A stretch of DNA of 64,000 nucleotides from Pseudenterobacter timonensis (GCF_900021175.1 NZ_FCOP01000013.1:310001-374000), one strand, 5' to 3'. Counted from the stretch's first letter, positions 24,425-33,525 are shown. Notes: a model not told the origin generated them from the letters alone. Numbers and translations: made by a program.

Positions 24425-24568
24425 GGTTGACTCCAGCTTCAGCATTTTTTTATGCAGGGATTATTTTCACGCTTCTGGTTTATTCAGTCTTAAAACAAGG
24501 GATTAGCGCTCGCCTTGAAATAAGAGGTAATACTGGCAGTAGTTTTAGCGGGAAATTAATCATCCATA

Positions 24569-24584
24569 AGAGAGCGACATCACA
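24569..24584. promoter_or_regulatory. CRP-like site upstream of araF
   Basis: Read toward araF: TGTGA-N6-TCTCT, a perfect left half and a weak right half (three of five). It lies about 150 bp before araF. Confidence 0.4.
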
Positions 24585-24710
24585 CCGCAGAATTACAGTA
24601 AATGCGTACATAAATTCAGCGGAAAATGACATAATGCGGAAGATATTTGTCAGACAAATACGTCAGGGCAAAGCAGAATGATCCATAAGCGTAGCCAGTC
24701 AATCCTTGTA

Positions 24711-24730
24711 CCGGGCGACGACGCGCCCGG
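24711..24730 (-). terminator. Hairpin after the DJ-1-like gene
   Basis: Seven-bp stem CCGGGCG / CGCCCGG with a 6-nt loop, 4 bp beyond the stop codon. No clear T-run follows, so terminator strength is uncertain. Confidence 0.5.
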
Positions 24731-24734
24731 GTGA

Positions 24735-25292
24735 TTACCAGCGATAATAGATGTGATCGGCGTGATCGCGTACCGGCGCCTCATCGCCCAGCAGTCGTGC
24801 CGAGAGCGTAAAGGCAAAATCAAAAACATGGCCCAGCCCTTTGCCGCTGAGCAGGTTTTGGTCCTCGACAACCGGCGCGTCTGTATATTCCCCGTCGGGA
24901 ATGGTCTGCCAGAGATCGCCGGAACAGACGTAGCGGCGCCCTTTCAGCAGCCCGTTCCCCCCCAGCACGCGCGCGGCGGCGGAGCAGATGGGGCAGATAA
25001 GCTTGTTGGCCTCATCGTGCGCTTTGACAAAACGCACCACCTCCGGGCTGGCAGCCAGATTAACGCTCCCCTGTGGGCCTCCCGGCAGCACAACCGCGTC
25101 ATAGAGCTCGCTGCTGCGTTCCGCCAGCGTATGATCGGCCACCATGGGTATAGAATGATAACTCACCACCGCCCGGGTCTCCGCGCAGGCCAGGGTATCG
25201 ACCTCTATATGCAAACGACGCAGAATATCGATCGTCACAATCGCTTCCGCCTCTTCAAACCCGGGTGCCAGCAGTACCGCTACCTTCGCCAT
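24735..25292 (-). CDS. DJ-1/PfpI family protein
   Basis: 185 aa protein of the DJ-1/YajL group. VAVLLAPGFEEAEAI carries the conserved glutamate and CPICSAAARVL carries the nucleophile-elbow cysteine. AVVLPGGPQGS is the family loop. Relatives act in stress defence and protein or glyoxal repair, but the substrate here cannot be told. E. coli has no gene at this place (araF is followed by ftnB), so this is a lineage-specific addition. It is transcribed in the same direction as araF but with a hairpin between. Confidence 0.8.
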   Translation of the reverse strand: MAKVAVLLAPGFEEAEAIVTIDILRRLHIEVDTLACAETRAVVSYHSIPMVADHTLAERSSELYDAVVLPGGPQGSVNLAASPEVVRFVKAHDEANKLICPICSAAARVLGGNGLLKGRRYVCSGDLWQTIPDGEYTDAPVVEDQNLLSGKGLGHVFDFAFTLSARLLGDEAPVRDHADHIYYRW

Positions 25293-25788
25293 CCTTCACC
25301 TCTCAATTAATTAAAACATCGTTTCATTCTTTCAAATGGTGAAACGGTAAACCTGTGTCTGGATCACGTTTTTGTCCCTTTGCGAAAAATTGATCTAAAG
25401 CGCTATTTATAGGAATTTTCGCATAAGCAAAAATGGATATTTTCAACAATGCTTCATTACGTTCCCGCTTCGGATAAATCCTGTAGCGATAATGTAAGTG
25501 CGAGCTTCATCAGTCCCTTAGCAGCGAATCGTTTCGCAAAGAGAAATAACTCTCTTTTAAAGGGGTTAGCGACCGGGAACAGGGTTATTAATGTTTAGAA
25601 GGGTTACATCCTGTTATTATCATTTGTAATGGAACGTAAACCCAATTGGTTAAGACTTTTCTCACTCTGGATTTAGCGCTATTCTCATTTTATTGACTTC
25701 AGAATAGCGGTTTGCGGCCGTCTGCTTCTGGCGCGCCCGGTATTTATTCTGCGGTGAAATGTCTCTCTACATAAATAAGGATATTTTT
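25293..25788. promoter_or_regulatory. Divergent gap between DJ-1-like gene and ftnB
   Basis: 496 bp without a recognised gene. It should hold promoters for both neighbours. A 7-bp hairpin AAAGAGA / TCTCTTT with a 6-nt loop lies at 25538-25557, and a smaller GCGAA...TTCGC hairpin just before it. I found no known RNA family or regulator site by eye. Confidence 0.4.
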
Positions 25789-26292
25789 ATGGCTGCTTCA
25801 GGAATGATTCAGAAACTCAACGCGCAAATGAACCTCGAGTTTTACGCATCTAATCTCTATTTGCGCCTGAGCGACTGGTGTTCAGAACATAGCCTCAACG
25901 GTTCAGCGGCTTTTCTGCGCACCCAGGCGCAGAGCAACGTCACACATATGATGCGCGTTTTCGATTATATGAAGCATGTCGGCGCTAACCCAATCGTGAA
26001 GGCGATCGACATGTCCGATGAAGATTACTCTTCGCTGGAAGAGTTATTTCTGAAAACGATGGAAGATTACGAAAAACGCTGTGCGACCTTAAACCAGCTC
26101 GCTGAAGAAGCAAAAGCCCTGCATGACAGTTCCACCTTTGACTTTATTCAGGATATCGAAAAAGAGCAGCGGCGGGATGGGCAGTTGTTAAAAACCGTTC
26201 TGGATGAAGTACGTAGCGCCAAACATGCCGGACTGGGCATGGTGCAGACTGACCGTTACCTGCTCAACAGAGTTAACGACCAGCGTCATTAA
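25789..26292 (+). CDS. ftnB: FtnB, ferritin-like protein
   Basis: Ferritin-family protein of 167 aa close to E. coli FtnB (YecI). The segments [22 protein letters not shown] and [18 protein letters not shown] match. As in FtnB, some ferroxidase residues of FtnA are replaced: the HAQEEMTHM of FtnA reads QAQSNVTHM here. It may therefore serve iron-sulfur repair or iron handling more than bulk storage, as reported for Salmonella FtnB. Start 25789 has AAGGA 7 nt upstream; the open frame to 25759 is not conserved. Confidence 0.92.
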   Translation: MAASGMIQKLNAQMNLEFYASNLYLRLSDWCSEHSLNGSAAFLRTQAQSNVTHMMRVFDYMKHVGANPIVKAIDMSDEDYSSLEELFLKTMEDYEKRCATLNQLAEEAKALHDSSTFDFIQDIEKEQRRDGQLLKTVLDEVRSAKHAGLGMVQTDRYLLNRVNDQRH

Positions 26293-26317
26293 TCCCCCTT
26301 TCGGGATCTCCTCATTA

Positions 26318-26338
26318 CGCCCTCTCTGACAGAGGGCG
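26318..26338 (+). terminator. Hairpin after ftnB
   Basis: Eight-bp stem CGCCCTCT / AGAGGGCG with a 5-nt loop, about 26 bp after ftnB; weak T content follows. Confidence 0.5.
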
Positions 26339-26426
26339 CCTTCTGACGGGCCAGCGGCGAAGCGCTCCTCTTCCTCCGGCCCGCGTTTTGCAAAAAACGT
26401 ATCTATTTTTAAAACATGGGTTTATT

Positions 26427-26678
26427 TTAATGTGACTCGCTCTGCGGCGTGAACTTCATATCGATCAGCGCAATGGCTTTTTGAATGGCGCGCACCGTTA
26501 CCGGATCGGCCGCGGCGGGATGACGGGTGAAATCGATGTTTTTAAGCTGAGTGGACATCTTCTCGCGCACTTCTACCGGCGCGATAACGTCCAGTACATC
26601 CAGAATCTGTTTGATGACCAGCTGGCAGGCGACAACGTCAGAGACCAGTTCCTGATCGGCGTGTTGATTTTGCGACAT
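26427..26678 (-). CDS. yecJ: YecJ, small conserved protein of unknown role
   Basis: 83 aa protein of the DUF2766 family, starting [20 protein letters not shown] as E. coli YecJ does. No membrane segment or catalytic motif is visible. Start 26678 has AGGAG 6 nt upstream; the open frame to 26714 is discarded. Between ftnB and azuC, the same place as in E. coli. Confidence 0.9.
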   Translation of the reverse strand: MSQNQHADQELVSDVVACQLVIKQILDVLDVIAPVEVREKMSTQLKNIDFTRHPAAADPVTVRAIQKAIALIDMKFTPQSESH

Positions 26679-26755
26679 AAGCTTCTCCTGTTTTAAAGGC
26701 CGCCATAGTAGCAAAACCCGCAGCGAAACATCTGCGCTATCGCTGTGGCAGACGT

Positions 26756-26783
26756 AAAAAAACCTGCCGAAGCAGGTTTTTTT
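26756..26783. terminator. Bidirectional terminator after azuC
   Basis: Perfect 12-bp stem with a 4-nt loop (TTCG on the minus strand); A-run on one side and T-run on the other. It directly follows the azuC stop. Confidence 0.9.
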
Positions 26784-26784
26784 A

Positions 26785-26868
26785 TCAGAACATAGCGCCT
26801 GGGGGTACGTCTTTAAAAGTGTTGCAATAGTTAGCCCACATGCTTTTCAGGATTTTGCGAAATTTCAT
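26785..26868 (-). CDS. azuC: AzuC small protein (and probable AzuCR regulatory RNA)
   Basis: A 27-codon gene too short for ordinary gene finding. Translation begins [15 protein letters not shown] and ends [10 protein letters not shown], matching E. coli AzuC (28 aa) at most positions. In E. coli AzuC is an amphipathic membrane-associated peptide and its mRNA, AzuCR, also base-pairs with other RNAs. GGAG lies 10 nt before this ATG and 4 nt before an ATG two codons earlier, so a 29-aa form is possible. A strong terminator begins at its stop codon and a CRP-type box lies about 95 bp upstream, in keeping with glucose-sensitive expression in E. coli. Confidence 0.9.
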   Translation of the reverse strand: MKFRKILKSMWANYCNTFKDVPPGAMF

Positions 26869-26919
26869 GGTCATGATGCTCCAGCGATTTGTTATGCAGG
26901 TGTTATTGTCTGTCCGCAT

Positions 26920-26947
26920 ATAATATGATCGCCCTCACAAAAATCAA
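26920..26947 (-). promoter_or_regulatory. Likely azuC promoter
   Basis: On the minus strand, TTGATT (26942-26947), 16 nt, TATTAT (26920-26925). It gives a short leader of about 45 nt and stands just downstream of the CRP box. Confidence 0.5.
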
Positions 26948-26953
26948 TGGTTA

Positions 26954-26969
26954 TGTGACCTTTATCACG
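26954..26969. promoter_or_regulatory. CRP box upstream of azuC
   Basis: TGTGA-CCTTTA-TCACG, nine of ten matches to the CRP consensus. It lies between azuC and the divergent MFS gene and could affect either. Confidence 0.75.
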
Positions 26970-27084
26970 CTTGAAAAAGCAGCAAGCTGGTCGGATTGTT
27001 AAATTTTATCGAATAAAATCCGTCACTTACGCACATATAAATTCCAGTAAATTTTTATAAAATAATTTGAAACGGCGAAAAACA

Positions 27085-28503
27085 ATGAGTGAAAACCCTT
27101 GCGGACAAGAGAGGCGCGGGCTCTCTCCGGCGGCCCTGCTGGTTGCCGGGGCGTTCTTTATGGAGTTTCTCGACGGCACCGTGATTGCCACCGCCCTGCC
27201 TGATATGGCAAGGAGCTTTGGCGTCCGGGCGGTGGATCTTAACATTGGCATTAGCGCCTACCTGATTACGCTCGCCGTACTGATCCCCGCCAGCGGCTGG
27301 ATTGCCGACCGCTTCGGCGCGCGCAAGGTCTTTACGCTGGCTTTAGCGCTCTTTACCCTCGCCTCGGTGCTCTGCGGCCTTAGCACCTCGGTCGATCAGT
27401 TTGTCGCCATGCGCATATTACAGGGGGTGGGCGGCGCGCTGATGGTGCCGGTGGGCCGTCTGACGGTGCTGCGCACCACTCCCCGGCATCAGCTTATCAC
27501 CGCCATTGCCACCCTGACGTGGCCCGCGCTGGTAGCGCCCATTATCGGGCCACCGCTCGGCGGGTTTATCACCCGCTACGCCAGCTGGAACTGGATCTTT
27601 TTCATTAATCTGCCGCTGGGGCTGCTCGCGATTGCGCTGGCGCTGCGGATCATTCCCGATCTGCACGAGGATACGCGCCGTCCGTTCGACCTTCCGGGGT
27701 TCCTTGCCACAACGCTCGCGATGGTGAGCCTGGTCTGTGGGATGGAGCTTCTGGGCGGGGAACAGATGCGGAGCGCCACCGTTCTGGCGCTGCTGATCAC
27801 CGGCAGCCTGGCGCTGGGCTGGGCCATTCGCCACTTTCGCCGGACGCCATGGCCGATGATCCGTCTGGATGCGCTGGCGGTGCAGACCTTTCGCGTCACG
27901 ATGTATGGCGGCTCGCTGTTCCGGGCCTCCATTAGCGCCGTCCCCTTTCTGCTGCCCCTGCTGTTTCAGGTGGGCTTTGGGATGGATGCGTTTCATTCCG
28001 GGCTGCTGGTGCTGGCGGTGTTTGTCGGTAATCTCACCATCAAACCCGCCACCACGCCGCTTATTCGCGCGTTAGGATTTAAGCGCCTGCTGCTGATAAA
28101 CGGCGCGCTCAACGTGATCGCCCTCCTCGCCTGCGCGTTCCTGACGCCCCAAACCCCGGTCTGGCTGATAATGCTGCTGCTCTGTCTTGGCGGGGTATTC
28201 CGCTCCGTTCAGTTTACCGCCGTCAGCACCCTCGCCTTTGCCGATGTACCTTCGTCGCAAATGAGTTACGCCAATACGCTTTTCTCCACCGCCACGCAGC
28301 TGGCGGTCGGGCTTGGCATTACGCTTGGGGCAATTGGGATTCGGCTTGGCGAACAGATAAGCGGGCTGCTGGGGCTGGCCGCCCTCCCGGGAATCGGTTT
28401 TCGGCTGGCCTTTGTCTTTATCGCGCTGATCTGTCTGCTGGGTATGGCGGATACCCTGCGATTAAGCCGGGATGCAGGAAGTGCGGTTTCCAGGAAAGGA
28501 TAA
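27085..28503 (+). CDS. MFS drug exporter, DHA2 (EmrB/QacA-like) family
   Basis: Inner-membrane protein of 472 aa with about 13-14 hydrophobic segments. FMEFLDGTVIATALPDMARSFG is the typical first helix with the D-G-T-V/I motif of the 14-helix DHA2 family; GWIADRFGARKVF is motif A and GPPLGGFI motif C. Probably a proton-driven exporter of a drug or metabolite; the substrate cannot be told. No EmrA-like partner is adjacent. Start taken at ATG 27085 (MSENPCGQ); a TTG six codons earlier lacks support. E. coli has no gene here. Confidence 0.85.
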   Translation: MSENPCGQERRGLSPAALLVAGAFFMEFLDGTVIATALPDMARSFGVRAVDLNIGISAYLITLAVLIPASGWIADRFGARKVFTLALALFTLASVLCGLSTSVDQFVAMRILQGVGGALMVPVGRLTVLRTTPRHQLITAIATLTWPALVAPIIGPPLGGFITRYASWNWIFFINLPLGLLAIALALRIIPDLHEDTRRPFDLPGFLATTLAMVSLVCGMELLGGEQMRSATVLALLITGSLALGWAIRHFRRTPWPMIRLDALAVQTFRVTMYGGSLFRASISAVPFLLPLLFQVGFGMDAFHSGLLVLAVFVGNLTIKPATTPLIRALGFKRLLLINGALNVIALLACAFLTPQTPVWLIMLLLCLGGVFRSVQFTAVSTLAFADVPSSQMSYANTLFSTATQLAVGLGITLGAIGIRLGEQISGLLGLAALPGIGFRLAFVFIALICLLGMADTLRLSRDAGSAVSRKG

Positions 28504-28509
28504 AAGAAT

Positions 28510-28530
28510 AAAGCCAGCAAAGCTGGCTTT
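28510..28530. terminator. Terminator between the MFS and RpiB-like genes
   Basis: Nine-bp stem AAAGCCAGC / GCTGGCTTT with AAA loop, between two convergent genes. Only short A/T tracts flank it. Confidence 0.7.
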
Positions 28531-28534
28531 GGGA

Positions 28535-29173
28535 TTAACCGACGATACCGCGAACGAACGCTTCGATCTCTTTATCCTGGCAGTTTTCAAAGAAGCACTG
28601 CTGGAAACGCGGGCCGGATACGGCGGTCTTCACCAGTTCCGGGTCGATGGCGCGCAGGGTGTCGAGGTAGTTCTCTTTCACCACCGCCGCTTTCACCTGG
28701 TTGAGGATCCCGGCGTTACGCACCTGTGGCTCTTTACGCTCCGGCGGATAGCCCTCGCCTTTACGGCCAGTGAACGCTTTTTCAAAAATAAAGCGCACGT
28801 TCAACTCCGCGCCCCAGCCAAAGCCTTTGGCAAACGGCAGAGAGAGCGCGTTACCGTTGTTGATCTGGGCAAAGAGGAACGCGTCCGCCGGATCGATGCA
28901 GTAGCCGCAAATGACGCCCGGGTGGATGTTAAGAGACATCAGCGCGCCCTGGCCGGTGCCGCAGCCGGTTACAACAAAATCAACGGCTTTTGAATTTAAA
29001 AGAATGCTCGCCATAATGCCCAGATGGATGTAGGTGAGGTGATGATCGTTCTCGTCACTCATCCCCACGTTGTAGACCGGGAAGCCTTTTTCGTCTGCCA
29101 CGCCCTTCAGTTCATTAAGGATGACAGCGTTTTTGCTCGCCTGGCTGTTTTCCATCATCAGTGCAATTTTCAT
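28535..29173 (-). CDS. RpiB/LacA/LacB-family sugar-phosphate isomerase
   Basis: 212 aa protein of the RpiB/LacAB fold, starting MKIALMMENSQASKN. DFVVTGCGTGQGALMSLN holds the catalytic cysteine region and GVICGYCIDPADAFLFAQINNGN the second active-site stretch. It is about 60 residues longer than RpiB (149 aa), with a C-terminal extension (about 150-212) shared by a separate subgroup. Likely an aldose-ketose phosphate isomerase; which sugar is unknown. No kinase or transporter for a sugar accompanies it. Absent from this place in E. coli. Confidence 0.75.
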   Translation of the reverse strand: MKIALMMENSQASKNAVILNELKGVADEKGFPVYNVGMSDENDHHLTYIHLGIMASILLNSKAVDFVVTGCGTGQGALMSLNIHPGVICGYCIDPADAFLFAQINNGNALSLPFAKGFGWGAELNVRFIFEKAFTGRKGEGYPPERKEPQVRNAGILNQVKAAVVKENYLDTLRAIDPELVKTAVSGPRFQQCFFENCQDKEIEAFVRGIVG

Positions 29174-29436
29174 TCTTCATCTCCTGAATACGTTGCGGTA
29201 GACCCGCCATGGATAACTCATCGCTTAAACCTTACTATCTGGCAAACATACTTTCAAATTAAATGAAATTTTGTTTTAAAAAATAAAGAGGCGCTCACAA
29301 AATCCCACTTCGCTCTGTAGCGCTGCGGCCTCTTCGCCTCGTCGCGAAGAGAAACGGTGCTTTACGCGGCTATTCAGGCCATTGCCCGCCCGCTTGCGCG
29401 GTAGGATAACCCGTTACCATTCACACAGGGCACGTC

Positions 29437-29772
29437 ATGAAAAAAGTAAGTTTTGCCGTTGCGCTTCTGCTGCTGGCGGGCTGCAGCGTCACCCGGGAGG
29501 CGACGGTGAGCAGCATGGATGCGCCGGGCGGTATCGTCAGGCTGGAAGCAGGACAGGCTATGCTGCAGGATACCCGTTACGATGAGTATGTCACCCACGG
29601 CACCGCGACCCGCGCCTGTCAGTCGATGGGCTATTCAACGGCGACAAGCTATGGCGAGCCGGTGACCACCTGCACCCTTTTTAGCGGCTCGCTCTGTATG
29701 AACGAGAAGATCACCCTGCAATATAAATGCTCCTGGTCCGTCGCCCCGTCATCTACCCCAGCCGCCTATTAA
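29437..29772 (+). CDS. yecR: YecR-like lipoprotein
   Basis: 111 aa lipoprotein; the lipobox is LLLAGC with Cys18. The mature part, including TVSSMDAPGGIVRLEAGQA and GSLCMNEKITLQYKC, resembles E. coli YecR. E. coli yecR belongs to the flagellar regulon; I found no good sigma-28 site in the 260 bp upstream, so regulation here is open. Function unknown. Four cysteines of the mature part may form disulfides. Confidence 0.82.
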   Translation: MKKVSFAVALLLLAGCSVTREATVSSMDAPGGIVRLEAGQAMLQDTRYDEYVTHGTATRACQSMGYSTATSYGEPVTTCTLFSGSLCMNEKITLQYKCSWSVAPSSTPAAY

Positions 29773-29972
29773 CTCGCCTGCCAGCCTGGCGCTGGCAGGC
29801 TCTTTATTAATATTCTCAATAATTCTCGTTTATATTTTCCGTCATTGCCAATGCGTGTTATTCCCATTCGTATTTTTAATAATTCAGATATTTATTTTAC
29901 CTTTTGCAAATAAATAAATAACAAATTATAGTGGCGCTCTTTCCTGCCCTGAAAATAAAATGGAGTTGCCGC

Positions 29973-30470
29973 ATGTTGAAACCTGAAATGATTAATAAGC
30001 TCAACGAGCAAATGAACCTGGAGCTTTACTCCTCTCTGCTTTATCAGCAGATGAGCGCCTGGTGCAGCTTTCACAGTTTTGAAGGGGCGGCGGCGTTTCT
30101 GCGTCGCCACGCGCAGGAAGAGATGACCCATATGCAGCGCCTGTTCGACTATCTTAACGATACCGGCAGCCTGCCCCGCATCGAAAACGTGGCCTCGCCT
30201 TTTGCAGAGTATGCTTCTCTCGACGCCCTCTTTCGCGCAACCTACGAGCACGAGCAGCTGATCACGCAAAAAATCAATGAACTGGCGCATGCCGCCATGA
30301 GCAGCCAGGACTACCCGACCTTTAATTTCCTGCAGTGGTATGTCGCAGAGCAGCATGAAGAAGAGAAGCTGTTTAAATCGGTGATCGATAAACTGACGCT
30401 GGCGGGTAAATCGGGAGAAGGGCTCTACTTTATCGACAAAGAGCTCGCGACGCTGGATGCGCAAAACTAA
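29973..30470 (+). CDS. ftnA: FtnA, iron-storage ferritin
   Basis: Ferritin of 165 aa, forming a 24-subunit iron-storing shell in E. coli. Ferroxidase residues are visible in [13 protein letters not shown] (E17), HAQEEMTHM (E49/E50, H53), and EQHEEEKLF (E126-E130 region). Start 29973 has GGAG 7 nt upstream; 14 codons of open frame before it are not conserved. In E. coli yecH lies between ftnA and tyrP; no such gene is seen here. Confidence 0.96.
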   Translation: MLKPEMINKLNEQMNLELYSSLLYQQMSAWCSFHSFEGAAAFLRRHAQEEMTHMQRLFDYLNDTGSLPRIENVASPFAEYASLDALFRATYEHEQLITQKINELAHAAMSSQDYPTFNFLQWYVAEQHEEEKLFKSVIDKLTLAGKSGEGLYFIDKELATLDAQN

Positions 30471-30477
30471 TTCTGAT

Positions 30478-30497
30478 AGTGCCGGTTCGCCGGCACT
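30478..30497 (+). terminator. Terminator of ftnA
   Basis: Eight-bp stem AGTGCCGG / CCGGCACT with a TTCG loop, followed by TTGTATTT, 8 bp after ftnA. Confidence 0.85.
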
Positions 30498-30780
30498 TTG
30501 TATTTCGCAACACGCTTCCTTCCGCGCAACGCCGCTTCCGATTTACCGCCTGATGTCATCAGAAAATAACTTTCCCGCAGCTTCACTATAAAACTTTGGT
30601 TCACGCTCCCTCTTTTTTCGGGGCAGCACAGAGACAGCCTCAGCCCTTTCCAGAACGATCCCTCGCAATATCGTAAAGATATCAATACACTATCTGTAAC
30701 GGTGATTTGACGAGATTACGCTTTTCCCTTACCCTGCGCCGCAGAAACGGTTGTGTTACAGAATCGCTACAGAGGAAAGA
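30498..30780 (+). promoter_or_regulatory. tyrP upstream region
   Basis: 283 bp without a gene. In E. coli TyrR controls tyrP through two boxes (TGTAAA-N6-TTTACA). Two degenerate candidates are TGTAAC-N6-TTGACG at 30695-30712 and TGTTAC-N6-GCTACA at 30754-30771. Both are weak and need a real motif score. Confidence 0.4.
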
Positions 30781-31992
30781 GTGAAAAACAGAACGCTTGG
30801 AAGTATTTTTATCGTGGCGGGCACCACGATTGGCGCAGGAATGCTTGCCATGCCGCTTGCGGCGGCGGGCGTTGGCTTTGGGGTTACGCTGCTGTTGTTA
30901 GGCGGTCTGTGGGCGCTGATGTGCTATACGGCGCTTCTGCTGCTGGAAGTCTATCAGCATGTGCCCGCCGATACCGGGCTGGGGTCGCTCGCCGCGCGCT
31001 ATCTTGGCCGTTACGGACAATGGCTCACCGGGCTGAGCATGCTCTTTCTGATGTATGCCCTTACGGCCGCCTATATTAGCGGCGCGGGGGAGCTTATCGC
31101 CTCCAGCGTGAACGATGGATGGGGTATGGCTCTCAGCCCGTCGTCTGGCGCCCTGCTTTTTACTCTGGTGGGCGCTGGCGTGGTGTGCGTCGGCACCTCG
31201 TTGGTGGATCTCTTTAATCGTTTTCTTTTCAGCGCCAAAATTATCTTCCTGGTGGTGATGCTGGCCCTGCTGGCCCCGCACGTTCACCATATCAACCTTC
31301 TGACGCTGCCGCTGGAAAAGGGGCTTGCCCTCTCGGCCATTCCGGTGATTTTTACCTCCTTCGGTTTTCACGGCAGCGTGCCCAGCATCGTGAGCTACAT
31401 GAACGGCGACACCCGCAAGCTGCGCTGGGTTTTTATCACCGGCAGCGCGATCCCGCTTATCGCCTATCTCTGCTGGCAGCTGGTTACCCTGGGCAGCATT
31501 GATCCTGCCACCTGGGGAGGATTAATGGCGCAGCACGCCGGTCTGAACGGCTTTTTAGGAGCGCTGCGGGAAGTGGTTGCCTCACCGCACGTGGAGCTGG
31601 CGGTACATCTGTTTGCCGATCTGGCGCTGGCCACCTCCTTCCTGGGAGTGGCGCTGGGGCTGTTTGACTACCTGGCGGATCTTTTCAGGCGGCGTAATAC
31701 CGTGGCGGGACGTCTCCAGACGGGAGCCGTTACCTTTCTGCCGCCGCTGGCCTTCGCGCTCTTTTATCCGCGCGGATTTGTGATGGCGCTGGGCTATGCG
31801 GGTGTGGCGCTCTCTGTCCTGGCGCTGCTGCTCCCGGCCCTGCTGGCGTGGAAAAGCCGTCAGCGCTATCCCGGCGCGGGCTACCGGGTCGCGGGCGGCA
31901 AGCCAATGCTTTGCCTGGTCCTTATCTGCGGGATCGTGGTGATCCTGGTGCAGTGTTTAATTACCACCGGACATCTGCCCGCCGTGGGGTAA
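30781..31992 (+). CDS. tyrP: TyrP, tyrosine-specific transporter
   Basis: Aromatic amino acid permease of the HAAAP family, 403 aa with about 11 membrane segments. [22 protein letters not shown] and [19 protein letters not shown] match E. coli TyrP. It imports tyrosine with protons. Start is GTG at 30781 with AGAGGAAA just before it, giving (M)KNRTLGSIF as in E. coli; the ATG at 30751 is too far upstream. Confidence 0.96.
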   Translation: MKNRTLGSIFIVAGTTIGAGMLAMPLAAAGVGFGVTLLLLGGLWALMCYTALLLLEVYQHVPADTGLGSLAARYLGRYGQWLTGLSMLFLMYALTAAYISGAGELIASSVNDGWGMALSPSSGALLFTLVGAGVVCVGTSLVDLFNRFLFSAKIIFLVVMLALLAPHVHHINLLTLPLEKGLALSAIPVIFTSFGFHGSVPSIVSYMNGDTRKLRWVFITGSAIPLIAYLCWQLVTLGSIDPATWGGLMAQHAGLNGFLGALREVVASPHVELAVHLFADLALATSFLGVALGLFDYLADLFRRRNTVAGRLQTGAVTFLPPLAFALFYPRGFVMALGYAGVALSVLALLLPALLAWKSRQRYPGAGYRVAGGKPMLCLVLICGIVVILVQCLITTGHLPAVG

Positions 31993-31998
31993 AAAAAT

Positions 31999-32014
31999 GG
32001 GCTCTCAGGAGCCC
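31999..32014. terminator. Terminator between tyrP and yecA
   Basis: Six-bp stem GGGCTC / GAGCCC with TCAG loop, A-run before and GTTTTATT after; serves two convergent genes. Confidence 0.85.
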
Positions 32015-32020
32015 GTTTTA

Positions 32021-32689
32021 TTAATGCAGGCAGCAGCTTTTAAACTTTTTACCGCTACCGCAGGGACAGGGATCGTTGCGGCCCACTTTCGCGCCGTTCA
32101 CCAGCGGCTGCGCTTTAGCGACGGCCTGCGGGTTTTCGGCCCAGTAGTGATAGAGGCGCAGCGCCGCAGGGCGGATACCCTCTACACTCGCCATATACTC
32201 CTCTTCCGTCATCTCATCCACGCGCGTGCTTTTCTCATCGCTGCTGTGCAGCGCGATATGCTCCAGGTCGGCTTTACGCTCCGCCGGCAGGGTTGACCAG
32301 TCGGTCAGCGCTACGCCGCGCATGTAGCCGTAGCACCACTCTTCAACGACCACCCACTCCTGGCCATCCACCTCGTTATAGCCAAACACCGGCTCAAACT
32401 GATCGGGATAGTCGCTAAGGCGTTCGGCGATATCGTTCATATGCTTGAAGCAGAGATCGATAAAGCGGTTCATCTCCCGATCGTTTTTCCAGCGCGGAAT
32501 ATACTTTTCCCCGCCCCACATAGCCACCAGCCAGACATCAGGCTCCACCACAACGGGCCCGGAGAGGATAGCGGTGAGCATCCCGTCAAGCTCTGACACA
32601 TCAATCAACGAGGCCTCTTCATGACCGTAAGTGGTTAACGTCTCTTCAAGCCACGCCAGTTCGCTTTCATTTAATGGGCCTTCAGACAT
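32021..32689 (-). CDS. yecA: YecA, UPF0149 protein with SEC-C zinc motif
   Basis: 222 aa protein: an N-terminal UPF0149 helical domain (about 1-170) and a C-terminal SecA-like metal-binding motif [20 protein letters not shown]. In E. coli YecA binds metal and associates with ribosomes or SecA substrates; its precise role is unsettled. Start 32689 (MSEGPLNE) has AGGAG 7 nt upstream; six earlier in-frame codons include an ATG too close to that site. Confidence 0.93.
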   Translation of the reverse strand: MSEGPLNESELAWLEETLTTYGHEEASLIDVSELDGMLTAILSGPVVVEPDVWLVAMWGGEKYIPRWKNDREMNRFIDLCFKHMNDIAERLSDYPDQFEPVFGYNEVDGQEWVVVEEWCYGYMRGVALTDWSTLPAERKADLEHIALHSSDEKSTRVDEMTEEEYMASVEGIRPAALRLYHYWAENPQAVAKAQPLVNGAKVGRNDPCPCGSGKKFKSCCLH

Positions 32690-32771
32690 GGTCATTCTCC
32701 TGCGCAATATTATGTGGGGTGGGAGGGTAACACAGAAAAAAGGTAACGATTCGCTTTTGCCTGGGTTATTT

Positions 32772-32793
32772 CTGTCGGGTCAGGGCCTGACAG
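32772..32793 (-). terminator. Hairpin after the GIY-YIG-like gene
   Basis: Eight-bp stem CTGTCGGG / CCTGACAG with one G-T pair, 4 bp beyond the stop; weak T-run on the minus strand. Confidence 0.45.
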
Positions 32794-32797
32794 AACT

Positions 32798-33493
32798 CTA
32801 GCTTCGACTATGGCCTTCCCGGTTTAATAAGGTCTCTGGAAAAAGGGAACTGGCCACGCCAATCAGCAGGTATTCCAGAAAAGTGAGCCGGGTCGGTCCA
32901 AATTCCGGCCAGATGCCCGTATCATTTCTGTTCCAGGCTTTACACCAGAATCTAATCTCTTGCTTTAACTGGGGCTTTTCCGCCGGATAAGCGACAAACA
33001 GGCTCTCCGCCCAACGCTGGTATTTTATGGTCATGTGTCTGGCATCATGGCCGGGCAACACGATCGCGCTCAGATCTCCGATATGATACTGATAATTATC
33101 GCCCCAGCGGGCAAATTTATCTTTCACCCTTGCCACATCTTTGATATTGGCTGAAATAAGGTTAGTACGACCTTTCGATTCCGTCTTACCAATATAGAGC
33201 GGTAAGACTTCGTCCTGGTGGCAGGTAAACATCATATAGATGAGCCCGTCATACTGCTCGCGTTGATGCAAAATATCGTCTGTAAGGATCGCCGTTTGCG
33301 CGATTACGTTTGCCTCCATCGACTCACTACGTGCAAGGATATTTCTGACGTTAGTTCTGCCTGATTTTCGGATACGCACCATAAATTGCGGATCGATATC
33401 GAAGAGAGGAGCGCTATTTTCAATAATATGCTGGTTGTGACAGAAGTCATCCCATAGCGCCTTGCGTTGGTTAACAACCTGCTTTGTTGACAT
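32798..33493 (-). CDS. Uncharacterised protein with GIY-YIG-like core
   Basis: 231 aa protein I do not recognise by name. Residues about 83-108 read LIYMMFTC...LPLYIGKTESKGRTN, the spacing and residues of a GIY-YIG nuclease core (IYM...LYIGKT, then an Arg). A downstream acidic residue for metal binding cannot be assigned. The first 80 residues are helical and polar; the C-terminal 35 are hydrophobic (LTFLEYLLIGVASSLF). If catalytic it could cut DNA; it could also be an inactive relative. Divergent from the DUF6979-like gene across an 82-bp gap with a 12-bp palindrome, next to a tRNA array. Confidence 0.5.
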   Translation of the reverse strand: MSTKQVVNQRKALWDDFCHNQHIIENSAPLFDIDPQFMVRIRKSGRTNVRNILARSESMEANVIAQTAILTDDILHQREQYDGLIYMMFTCHQDEVLPLYIGKTESKGRTNLISANIKDVARVKDKFARWGDNYQYHIGDLSAIVLPGHDARHMTIKYQRWAESLFVAYPAEKPQLKQEIRFWCKAWNRNDTGIWPEFGPTRLTFLEYLLIGVASSLFPETLLNREGHSRS

Positions 33494-33525
33494 TTTTAAC
33501 TTTTCTACCTGCTATCTTTTTTCCT

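Larger units (their letters stand above)
24425..24734 (-). promoter_or_regulatory. araFGH promoter region
   Basis: 310 bp between araF and the DJ-1-like gene. A CRP-like site lies at 24569-24584. The araFGH promoter of E. coli needs AraC and CRP. I could not place AraC sites with confidence, and a -10/-35 pair is not obvious. A GC hairpin at 24711-24730 ends the upstream gene. Confidence 0.55.

Noticed and set aside
27067..27084. TTG start for the MFS exporter
   Set aside because: The ATG at 27085 gives a normal N-terminus and the TTG has no ribosome site.
29273..29436. Sigma-28 promoter before yecR
   Set aside because: Only a GGATAA fragment is present; no -35 at the right distance.
30467..30685. 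72-codon minus-strand frame between ftnA and tyrP (possible yecH substitute)
   Set aside because: It crosses the ftnA terminator, lies on the wrong strand for E. coli yecH and shows no similarity to it.
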